Positions 1-11,200 of a stretch of DNA of 64,000 bases are shown in pieces (positions within the stretch are counted from its first letter, which is position 1; the number at the start of each line of letters is the position of its first letter). The notes beneath the pieces are model-generated. The model was not told the DNA's origin. It did not search any database and saw only the letters and a list, made by a program, of their open reading frames with translations. The translations under genes and the position numbers were made by a program. This stretch comes from Epinephelus fuscoguttatus (Eukaryota > Chordata > Actinopteri > Perciformes > Serranidae). The stretch spans positions 28,437,643-28,501,642 of the forward strand of contig NC_064761.1 of NCBI RefSeq assembly GCF_011397635.1. The letters run 5' to 3'.

Positions 1-1254
1 CTCATGTAGGAGTAAGTACTGTATGTATTGGGGACTATATTCACCTGCAGATTAATACACATTTTGTGCTCTAGTAAGTATGAGCTTAATTCAAAATAAC
101 GTACAGTCACTATTCATGTTAGTGAAGGAAAATGTCACTGTGTGCAAAAGTGTGGAGTTATGTTTATGGACTTTCAACCTTTGAGACCTGGAGTGACATC
201 ACTTTTCTTGTGCTGCTTTCAAACGCCTTTTGGACATATTTAAACCTTTGACCGCTGAGCAAATTGGTGCAATTTCTCTCAAAAACATGGGAGACAAGGC
301 AATAAGCAGATGGAAAGAAATGTCCCACAAACTGCAAAATATGAAATGAAATAAAATAAATTTAGAAAATTATTTTTAAAAAATTGGGGAAAAGCATTAA
401 AAAGCAAGGGAAAAACCATACTTTTAAATTTTATGTTACAGACTCTTACATTTTAAGCACTCTTTCAAGGTCTTTTTGTTTTTGCTTTTCAAACAATCAT
501 TTTTAACTAACTAGTTTTCTTGTTTTTCCTAATTTCTTACTATCCTCTTATAATTTAATTTCTTCTTTTTTTGCTCACACCTTCTTCCCATGTTTTTAAA
601 AGAAATCAGGCCAGTTTGCTCTGGTTTCAGAGGGTTAATGGAGCTCAGTGACAAATAGGAATAAACTTTATTGGCGCTGGTTACAAAGAGTAATTCTTAG
701 TAGGATCAAACCAATGAGTTCTGATTTCTACAGTATTTCTTGACAATAAGACAACTGTAAAACTAACTCCAAGTCTGAGGCAAAGTTGTTCACAAGTATG
801 ATCTTGAACTGCATTTTAAAACACTTCTACAGCAAATGTGAGGACAATAAGAGGAGAGTTAACTTCTTCTCTCTGTTTAAAGAGTTTCACTACAGCAGTC
901 TGTTAAACCTCCACTGTGTAGTTTTGTGATTAAAACACAGTGACAGTGGTCCAACTGCGGGGAACTGAAAGTACGTGTGGTGGATACACGATCTTTAAAT
1001 TCATGTGTAACTCAATATGTTGTCACAAGTTATCGAAACGTTTACAAACTGTGAAAGGAAAGATGGTGTCCACGTGAAGTTTGAGCAGCTGAACACACAC
1101 CAGCTAACCTGCACGTGACGGCTTCTTTCACCTCGGACTGACCCTCTACATGATCTGTGAACTTTTACATGTTTAAATAACATATGTGTTTCATACATAC
1201 CGGGACTTCAGAGGGCTGGTCTGCGTTTGTTTTAGTTGGGGAGTACACGCGTAC
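1..1254. other. Intergenic, no gene recognised
   Basis: AT-rich sequence with only short chance reading frames. I see no conserved protein, RNA gene or clear transposon end. The stretch near 340-600 is rich in A and T runs. Confidence 0.5.
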
Positions 1255-1261
1255 TCCTCTC

Positions 1262-1320
1262 CTGGTGGCTACCATCTTGGATGCTAGCTTCTTCACTTCC
1301 GGTGTGACGGCTAGACTCGA
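1262..1320 (+). promoter_or_regulatory. Candidate housekeeping-type promoter (YY1-like and ETS-like motifs)
   Basis: ACCATCTTGG near 1271 is the reverse complement of a YY1-type CCAAGATGGT, and CACTTCCGG near 1294 is an ETS-type site. They lie 60-90 bases before an ATG in good context that is followed by a perfect splice donor. This motif pairing is typical of CpG-type vertebrate promoters. No transcript data support it. Confidence 0.35.
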
Positions 1321-1360
1321 CTAATAGATCAGCGGAGGGAAGATACAGGCCGAGCAGACG

Positions 1361-1399
1361 ATGGCGGATCTAACTTTAAATGGTGATGATGGAAAAAGT
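1361..1399 (+). CDS. Candidate first coding exon of an unidentified gene
   Basis: ATG at 1361 opens 13 codons (MADLTLNGDDGKS) and ends exactly before GTAAGT, a consensus donor at 1400. In-frame stops lie upstream, so the ATG would be the true start. A possible next exon at 2509-2556 is flanked by TTCAACAG and GTAAGT, but it gives a stop at its last codon in the matching phase, so it may be untranslated or unrelated. I do not recognise the peptide. The gene may be noncoding, or its later exons may be too short or diverged to spot. Confidence 0.3.
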
Positions 1400-3548
1400 G
1401 TAAGTAACAGTAAAAATACAAGGCTGTAATACAAGTACTGCTTTGAAAATATTGCTGAAGAAAAAGTTATAAACACAACACACTTTAAATATCAAATGTA
1501 GAAAATGTGTAGATGTTATAGGCCTATGCTATATTCATGTATTTATTATTATTATTTTACATTATTAATGATTAAATATTTTAATATTGTAAATACTTGA
1601 CATGGAGCTGATATTAACAGCCGTACACACTCTGGATAGTTTCATCCATATTATTGCATCATATTTCACATGATCATAATGTGTTTAAAACATCATCATT
1701 GGAAACATAACAAGAATAATAGATGTCAGATTAGTGTAGTGGAGTCAAATACAGTGGAGTAAGTATGTGTAGTGGAAGTAACATTAATCTAAACTCACAG
1801 TACAATGCAAGCTGTTGACAGTAACCTTTGAATTAACAATGAACACAAACAAGGAAAATTATTTAAATTACTTAAGTATTAATAAAACTATTTTGATCAC
1901 TTAAATTTAGGCGCAAATTTAGGTTGGCACATAAAAGCGTAAATTATGCACACCTACTTATTTTCTAAATGTTAATTTGATGATAAATGAACATTCAGAT
2001 ACAGGCTACAGTAAGACTGTGGTTATGTTATCAGGAGGCCAGATAATATCAGCTGTGTGTTTAATATTAGGGTGCAGGCTAACTTAGAAGAAAAGACATA
2101 GCTACAATACATTTACTGTAATACCCCTAATATGTTGAGGTGTGTAAAACTCTACGACCTAACCCCTGGGCTTTATTCATTCTGTTAAAACAGGAGCCAT
2201 CTCAATAGCCAGACAAGAACATACGTAGCAACAAGTGAAAATTAGGGAATACAAAAACATTTTCTAGAGTGGTAAGTTAAAAATAAAATGAGAAACGTAT
2301 CTGTTAAAATTGTAGGTGAGTTGTAAATATGCCCTTTAACCTCACACACACAAATAAAAAGGCAGATGCCACCCTGAGGATTTCACACCCAAAGAGGATT
2401 AAGGACGCCCCCTAAGAGGGAACAGAAGAGGGAGCATCCTCAGACATCATTTCCCAAGGAGCTCAGTAACAATATGTACAAGGGATGTCTAATAGTTTTC
2501 TTCAACAGGTGTCAGTCTCTCAGTGCTTGTACCTAATAGAAGGCCTATATCTGTAGGTAAGTGGAGACACCACATGCCGGCTGCTGCATCCCCTGACTCA
2601 ACATGTCCAAAGCTTATCTGAACTATGTGTGAATAGGTGTTATTAAATTACTAAATTATTAAACACTGTGCAATTCTTCCTTTTCTTTTGCTTTACTGAC
2701 TGCAGCGTTCTTATATTTGCAAGGCCCTGGTGCGTTCCAATCACATACTTTTTCTTTTTACTTTTAGTAGGTACTGCAGCTGCCCTTAAAAAGTACAAAC
2801 CGTTGCATGCAGTATGCACATGATCGGGACATACTACTTCCTCATAATGTTATACCCTGAGCATTGACCCTCTTACTCATATATCTGTTACCATGGGGAT
2901 AAAACAAAATACCCTTCGCTGAGCTCGCCAGAGATGGAGGTCAACCAGTACAGCTCTGATTGTTATTTTGCAATAAGTAATAACTGCATACATTGTAGAT
3001 TCTAACATATATTCACAGCAGTAAGAACACAGAGGCTATACACTGTTAGTTATTCAATACTTTGCCATTTTGTTTTTGAGTATATTATGATTATTGTATT
3101 CAGTGAAACAATTAATTTTCCTATTATTACATATCAGCTGGTCATCAGTCATCTGAACAGGCTGTCATCCATCATTGCAACCATGCGTATATGTATGCAT
3201 GCTTACAGGTATATATATGTGCTCAAGTGTAGATGTTGGTGAAGGTATATGTATATGCAAATGTTTTATTAGTGTCGCTCTTGTTTTGAATTTTCTTCTT
3301 CTTGGAAAGCCCTTTGTGCTTTCAGCTCGAAAAGTGCTCTACAATTAAAAGGTATTATTACACTTTATAGTATGGTAGTATGGGTATTGGAATGCACAGT
3401 ATGTCTACTGTCAGAAATGACAGAGGTTACTGCCATTTATGTTGTAGAGCAAAATGTAGATGTTTCATAAGCTTGTGTTACCACAGACCTTCTTTAGGGC
3501 ATCTAACCAAAAACCCACTGACTTCAAGAAAAGGGAACTGGGAGTGCA
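1400..3548. other. No gene recognised
   Basis: AT-rich, low-coding sequence. The only structured item is the possible small exon at 2509-2556, bounded by AG and GTAAGT. No long reading frame, RNA gene or clear repeat end was seen. Confidence 0.4.
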
Positions 3549-3773
3549 AAAATGCTGACTCATTCCTTTTTTTTTTTAAAGATATTTTTATGGGCATGTT
3601 TTGCCTTTAATTGATAGGATAGTGAAGTGTGAAAGGGTGAGAGAGCGAGGGAGAGACATACAGCAAAGGGCCACAGGCCGGAGTCAAACCCGGGCCGCTG
3701 TGGCGACAGCCTTGTACATGAACGCCTGCTCTACCACTAAGCCACCGACGCCCCAAAATGCTGACTCATTCCT
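3549..3773 (-). mobile_element. tRNA-derived SINE with 19-bp target-site duplication
   Basis: On the - strand the element (3568-3754) starts with a tRNA-like head. It has a box A-like TGGCTTAGTGGTAGAGC and a box B-like GGTTTGACTCC, followed by a tRNA-unrelated body (CTTTGCTGCATGTCTC and a pyrimidine-rich stretch) and an A-rich tail, seen as T(11) on +. The perfect 19-bp direct repeat AAAATGCTGACTCATTCCT flanks it at 3549-3567 and 3755-3773. This is the hallmark of LINE-assisted insertion and indicates a fairly recent event. A related copy lies at 58125-58295. Confidence 0.85.
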
Positions 3774-4223
3774 GGGGTACTATGTTCCAGCCTGACTAGA
3801 GTTAACGTTAATTAAGCAGGGCTGGATTGTGTTAGTGGAACAGCTTGATGGACATTAAGCGCAGATTTCCTTAGCAGTGTTGATGGAATACACCACTGGT
3901 TCAAAACCCTGTGGGACAGAGTAAAAACGTTTCAAAAAGTTGGAGTTCATCTCCTACTTCATTAATTCAGCTCATACAAGAACCATTTTTGTATTTCTTG
4001 GCAACACCAAAATCTTAATTCCTTTAACAACCACATGAGCCAAAGTTCATCCCATCCCTTAAATACTTCACACCAGTGACAGTACAAACATCAGTTTCAT
4101 AATTTTAATAAAGCCAATTCATGATATACAGATATATGACAACATTAAATATGTTAACAGTACAACAGATAATTCGTCTTCATGAGATTAACTGGATCCT
4201 GTTTGGAAAAACAACTGTTTTTC

Positions 4224-5014
4224 TTAAATAAAAACTCCTTCCTCAGAGTAAAGAACTTCGACATCTCCTTGGCGTGGAGTTTCCAGTGCTTTAACAACAA
4301 TGCACGCAGAGGACAGAAGTCTACTATGCATGTCAATCTCAAAATATCGCTGTACCCTCAGTTCTCAAATTAATCTCATGAGCACAGAGTGGGTGAGTAT
4401 TTCAATGCATCATCAAAAACAGCATACGGTTAGAAAAGAATGCATGATAAAATAATATTTTATATATAGTTGTCTGCTTTACCTGTTAAAGTCGATCAGC
4501 ATCATAAAATAAACATCTCAATAAAGTTTAATTTGAATTAGAGCATCATTTTTTATCAATTGAGGAATGCAAATGGTTTATATTATGCAGGTAAAATCAA
4601 CTGCAAGAATAAAACCTGACTTTTTGTGATTTTTACCCATCTACCCTTTCACAATGTTTGGAATCATTCTGTATGAAAACACAACAAATCTCTACCTTTT
4701 CTTTGTGCCTTATCTACTCATAATCACCCAGACTGAAATATTTAAAGCTTGAGTCACACCGACACAGTGGAGACAAACAGGTATGAAAACAGGAGGAGAA
4801 AAAGATGAGAGGCACTTTGAGTCAGAACAAGGTCAAGGGACCTTCACCTTGGATCGCAACGGACATTTTCCATCATTAAAGCAGCCTGTACTGTGTCGAT
4901 AAATGGCTGGTCTGTTCTTGTACCAGTCATCTGCAAAATGATCACTTTTACAGTCTTTTCTCTTAAACTGACACTTTTTGATCTCACTGAGATGAGGGTC
5001 ATGAACACCTGCAT
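4224..5014 (-). CDS. Unidentified two-exon coding candidate
   Basis: Two - strand segments join in phase. Exon A (about 5014 or 5008 down to 4848) ends at GATCCAAG before the donor GTGAAG. Exon B (4356-4224) follows an acceptor CTGAG and ends in TAA. Together they read about 98 codons without a stop. Exon A contains KVIILQMTGTRTDQPFIDTV and exon B contains RYFEIDMHSRLLSSACIVV, with the C-terminus LYSEEGVFI. The composition looks protein-like: hydrophobic runs, few low-complexity stretches. I do not recognise the family. An ATG at 5014 or 5003 could start it, or acceptor AG at 5009-5010 could link it to an upstream exon. It lies only about 200 bases past the gclm stop, which is tight for a separate vertebrate gene. 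It could be a small gene, an alternative tail or a decayed fragment. A second frame of exon A is also open. Confidence 0.35.
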
Positions 5015-5134
5015 AAGTTAAACTGAAGAAATCAAACATGATCATGATGCAACCTTATCTGTAAGATAAAACAATGACGTCAAGACTCATGGTGATCGGC
5101 AGCATCCTTTAATCGGAGCTGTTACTTTGCATGT

Positions 5135-5160
5135 TGTGTGTGTGTGTGTGTGTGTGTGTG
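5135..5160. repeat. (TG)n microsatellite
   Basis: Thirteen uninterrupted TG units, within or just beyond the 3' UTR of gclm. A TTTAAT at 5108-5113 (ATTAAA on -) could be the gclm polyadenylation signal. Confidence 0.9.
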
Positions 5161-5219
5161 AGAATGGAAAAAGGAGGAAAATGGCTTTATCCATGTGTCT
5201 TCTTCTGTAGCTGGGTGTG

Positions 5220-8200
5220 CTAGGGGGTTGCCTTCCTTGCACTGACAAGGTAGCCCTTAGCCTTGATAATGCCCCTGCTCTTAACAATGATGGAGTAGCG
5301 CAGGACCCACTCCAGCCTCCAGTCAGCGATGTTCAGGTCCTGCGTTCCCTCCTGCACAGCCTCCTGGAATGTGGTTGCTGATATCAGCTCTGTGGATGGA
5401 AACATGACGCCGAGACAGGAGCGGGTTAAAACTCATGAAAAAAAATTACAGATACTGTGAACGACAATACTTAAATCCCTGTTTCCACCAATCACTTTCA
5501 GTATGGTACCTTTGGAACCAACAGTAACCCTTCAGACATGGTACCTAGACCCTAGTGTTTCCACCACAAACAGTACCCTTAAATGTGGGCGGGGTTGTTA
5601 TCACTAACTGCTCCATCCAGCACTCACTGCATTTTCTAATTACCGGTGACACGGGAAAGTCTGCACCTCGTTTATCGTCCACAGAATGAGGCTGTACGCC
5701 GACATTTTCAGAACAAAATAAAACAAAATAAAAGGCTGCAGTGAAAGTCTCTCTCCATGGGATATTTAACAATAGCGGGTTTATGCATTTAGTTCTTCTA
5801 AGGCAAGCTTAGTGGGGGTTTAGTGTTGCCAGAGCCCACAGGAACAACGCTCCATGACGGGTTTTTTCCCTCAGTGATGTTGTTGACAATAAACAAAGAA
5901 TATCACAAGGCTTAACATTTAATGTCATATTTGGGACACCTGCACTCTGTTTATAAACTGCTTTCCGTTAAAGAACTTCCCTTTAAACCCATCTGACTGA
6001 CAAAAAAGAGAAACTGAATTTCACCTTTGGGATCGTTGTGTGTGAGCAGCTGGATGTCAAACTCCTTAGCGAAAGCTGTCAGGTCGGGAGGCATCACACA
6101 GCAGGAGGCCAGGTTGACCTGGTTACTGCTGGGCTTCACCTGGTACAAGACACAGTACGTCATCAATGACTGGCTCTCTGTGGTTCAACGTGGAAAACGG
6201 CACACACAGTGGTACACTGGCCGAGGCTCATAATGGAAAATCACTTTCCTGCTTTAATTATATATTATCGGTAAACCTGTCCTGTTATCAAAAGTCAACA
6301 TCTCTTTTGCCTCTAATGCCAAGTAGACACTTGGCACATTAACCCCAACTTCAAACATGAGTTGGTCACGACACCTAAATAATTATTTGAATGATCAATA
6401 ATCAGGCTCTTAGACCATTATTTGGATTTCTGGTTTGTCAGAAAGTCACTTATAAACTGCACTGACCTTGTCTTAACATTATTAGATATTGGTGAAAGCT
6501 TCTTCCTGTGAAGTGCACTGTTTCAGTACATTGTGTTGGAGCTTGTACCAAATCACAAAGTACCGTATGACTGATGATGTCTGAAGGTTCAAATGACACC
6601 GATGCCTCTGAAAGACCTTCATGCAGTTTGGCAGCTTTCATAATCCTGCAGCTAAACTTTGTAACAGGCACTTTAGTGGGATAAAAAGAGACGTGAACAC
6701 TTGATGAGAGAACCTTTCCACCTCATACCATGTAATAATGCCAATTTAATGAACATCATTTTCCAATCACATCACATTACAAATCATTAAATATTACATT
6801 AATTTCAACCAAGAGGTTCAAACCCATGAGCCTATAGTGGATGGACACCTAAACTACACCAATAAGGTACATTTATGTTTCTGTCAGCACAACTATTTCA
6901 CATCTAAGCTTTTTGGACAACATATTAATTGATTATTGTACTTTAACATGGTGCACAGTATCATGTATAATACATATTAAATGATGCCCTCTGAACCAAA
7001 GATTACAGATTTAATAATAACATGCAGGTTTGTTGAACTTTAACTGCACGCATGAGAAAACAACCATTAAAATTAGGGATGTGCAATAAAATTGGCACGT
7101 CATCGGTACCAGCCTATGTTGGCTTTAAAATGAACGCCACCAACATGCTTTTTCTTATTCTGCACAATGAATGAATATTACATACATTGAGAAGCATTGT
7201 ATTTCGTGTCTACATTTGCTGGTGGGCCATTACGATAAGAATATGCATAATGTGATGTTAATTCCACTACAGAAGAGACTTGATAATCACTAAAATTAGG
7301 TGGGGCAAAAATGGATCGGTTATCGGCCAAATTAGTTGTTATATATTGGCATATCAGATATCGGCAAAAAATCCAATATTGTGCATCCCGGATTCAAATC
7401 AGTGAGGTGCTGTAAAGCTTTGGCTCCAGTTTTAAAGGGCTGCTATAAGTTTTCAAGCCACCAGATGTCGCTGTGTTTGCTGAAGCCCCCAAAGCTTCAA
7501 ATCTTTTTTCAGCACAAATAGACAGGAAGCCCTATTTGTGCTTTATTCACCCATCACTAGATGTTACTGGAGTAGAACAACACATGTTGTGGCTAAAACT
7601 GTGGCTTTGACTGAGACAGCTGAGACACAAAACTCAACTTAGCGGCAGAACAGACAGATCAGACTGTCTGCACCTCCCCAAACAGCTGCAGCTTCATTTT
7701 TTCTTTTCGCTTTTCATTCATAGTGGAATCTTACAAAGTAATGCTGCCTTTCTTTCTCTTCATCAACACTGTTGGGGATGTAGTCATCTCATCTGAATAA
7801 ACTCTGTTGGAATTGTCAATGTATGAAACAGATCGTGGTTCCTTGCTTACATTCAGTTTGAGCACCATGTCACAGGCAGTCAAATGAGCCATACAGCGTA
7901 AACATCGAAGTCTCAGGTTGCGACCATGCAGGAAATTAGATTAAAATGTGTAATATGAGTAAACACACACAATAAAATTGCACAGTGTCTGCCCAGCTCA
8001 GTGATGACACAAATTACGGTTCACACACATACAAGATTCCCGCTCACCTGAGACCAGTTGTACAGCTCTTCCAGCAGATCTTTGTCCAGGTCAGAGGTGC
8101 CGATGGCGGCAATCCGCTGGCTCCTGACCAGAGCCTCCAGCTCCTCCCAGGCTGGCTGAAGGTGAGCCAAACTTTGGCTGTCGCCCTCCAGAGGCCAGGG

Positions 8201-11200
8201 TGGCGCTATGATGACAGAGTCGAGCTGGGAAACTGCCAGCGTCTGGCAGACTAGGAATGAGAGACAAATAAAGTAGTATGACGAGAAGAGTTGAGTTTCA
8301 TATCAATTGTATGTAATTGTAGAAGGCACATGAAAGAGATTTAAAGCTCACCCATCTCCACGGCGTCTCTGATGGAGGACTCAACCGACTCGCACAGGAA
8401 CAGCTTGACTGCATAGGAAAGGCAACCATAAACATGTCGTCCCACACATACCGCAGTTGTTTTATAGCGTGGGGATGCTCTGATCATTGAGTCAAATTAC
8501 TTGATCAGTGGTCCTTACCATTGGTGGGGCAAATAAATAAATAAATAAAAATGTTTGACAGGAATTCACTTTAACAGCTTTTGTATCTACAGCAAATGTA
8601 CAGTTTAATCACTACGCTGCACTGCACACAAGAGAAAAGGTTAAGAAAGATTATCTGGAAGAGTTCAGGCTGAAGCAGGGCTCGCGTCACATTCCACCAA
8701 GACACTAAAGTTGATGACAAAACCAGTACTAACCTGAAACCCTCAGTTCCTCCCTCTCCTCCGGTGTTATGGCATCTGTTGCCTGGGGGATGGAGCAGTC
8801 CAGTGTGTCGGGGAAGTCCTACATGACAAGACACGAACTTTATATACCAAGTGTGTCATGTGTTTTCATGACTGAAACCTCTTCCAGACATGAAATGTTT
8901 AAAGCCATAATGCTTTAACAATATTTGGCATCTACTGTGCAAGGCAAGGCAAGTTTATTTATATAACACTTCAGACGCAAACACAATTCAGAGTGCTTTA
9001 GATAAGCAAACATAAAAGTTTTAAGCCTTGATTTAAAAGAACAAAGGGCTGGGGCCACAGACTGTATAAAATAATGGACGTAGCTACTGTGCATCATCCG
9101 TTGGTTTGTGGACTCCCGTTTCGAGTCTCCAGTTTGGCATTGTGGCTGTTGTCATCTTGTTTTTTTGGAGCCAGAGGTGATCAAATTAGGATGAGAGGTT
9201 GGACCTGTAGGGAGCGACAGCTGGATCTGACTTATGGACTGTAGCGATGCCTCGCAGACAGCCTGTCGCTCAAGTAGCCTGCCCTTAAACTAGCATAACT
9301 TTAAGCCTTAATAAAATTATAATGTAAACCAGTGAGTTAAATAAAAATCACCCCCGTGCAGTTATTATGAAGGGGGAAATTAGCTATAGTGACTAAAACC
9401 ATTTTTTGTACCAGGGTGTAAACATATTTACTTCTGCTGTAAAGTTGGTTTTAACATTGCCATTTATGAGGACTGACTGGCTCTTGGAGCCGCCCTCAAG
9501 TGGTCATTAGAGCAACTGCAGTTTTTGGAACTTTTGCAATGACTTCAGTTTTTAGCCCTGGAGGTTTCCACTTGGTTTGGAGGTTTATTCCAGCTCTGCC
9601 GTGCATAATAAGAGGGAGCGATGGCACCACGGAAAATCAGCTAAGAGTCAAAAACTTACAGCATAAAAAGAGAATCTGTTTTTTTTCCACAGACTGCATC
9701 ACTGATGAACTAATTAAATTATTTTCCGGGCCTAAGTTAAGGTTCCCTTTGAAGATTTATTGTAAACAAGCAAAAGTTACTTTTTACATTCAATGTTACT
9801 CACCAAAAAGCACTGTGTTTAGCATTTAGGTCTAACAATGTGATGAAGGTAGTTCCTTCCTCTTAAAAAACTGGCAAAGATAATTTTTGCAAAAAGTTTG
9901 TGATCTGAATGACTACAGTAACATCCATCTTAAGAAAGAATAGGTAGTGCTGCGCTGGGTTAAGAAACTTGGTGTTGGTGATGCTGAAGTAAGGTGCTCT
10001 TCAAGGATAGGTCAAGTGGTCGAACAAGAATAAAGAACAATGACTGTCCAGCTCACTTGTAATGGAAGTCAATGGTGTTTCAATTCATGGATTACCAATG
10101 TTTTTGATCAAAAATCTTGATCAGAGTATAAAATGCAATATGGAGAGGTGTTCAATTTAAAACTCATCAAGAGGTCATGTGACCCAGGGCACACACGGCA
10201 GCATACTGGTAATGCATGGCTTAATCAAGGATTTTTAACTTACAATTAGAGTGCCTCCGATACTTTAACTTATTTCAACCAACACCGTGGACTTCCTAGA
10301 CTCTATTGCACCCTTCAAAACTAGAATCCCTAAACATAATACCATACCAGATCCATCAAGAGACAGTGCAGAAGAGCAGAATGCAAATGGTAGGCAAATA
10401 AATCAACCACTTACCTTATCTGCTTAAAACAACTCATGGCATCTTACCAACAGTCTGTTAACAATGCTAAAATCACGTATTACTCCAACATCATCGGCAA
10501 TAACAGTAATAACCCTAGGACCCTGTTTAAAGTGATTAACTGAGTCATTTCCCCCCTCCGTCTCTTCCTATTCCCATCCTCCGAAAAATGTGAAGAATTT
10601 CTCCAATTTTTCCAGGACAAAGTTAAGAACATTAGACTTCAGACCACATCATCTACCCGTGTTGTTTCAGTCTCACCTATAATTTCAGCATCACTCAATC
10701 AATTCGAACCCACCACTCTGTTAACTCTTACGAAAACCATTTCACATATGAAGTCCTCGTCATGCCAATTGGATATTATTCCCACATCTTTTTTAAAGGA
10801 GGTGTTAGAAACCATTGGTCCCACCGTCCTTTCCATTTTAAATAACTCCTTAGTCTCCGGTGTTTTTCCCTCCTCTTTTAAGCATGCTTTAATCCAGCCT
10901 ATTTTAAAGAAACCTGGTCTTGATCCTCATCTTCTTGTTAATTACAGACCCAACTCAAAATTATCCTTTTTATCGAAGATTTTAGAGAAACTGATCTCCA
11001 CTCAGCTCCTTACTCATTTGAGTAACAACAGTTTATTTGAAAAGTTCCAATCTGGCTTTAGAGCCCATCATAGCACTGAGACTGCCTTGGTTAAGGTTAC
11101 AAATTATCTTCTTTTAACTCTAGATGCTGGTGAGTCCTCAATTCTGGTTCTCCTAGATTTAAGTGCAGCCTTTGACACGGTGGACCACGCCATACTTTTG

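Noticed and set aside
4833-5045. Alternative - frame (70 codons) over candidate exon A
   Set aside because: It does not continue in phase into exon B and looks less protein-like; noted as the reason for caution about the locus.
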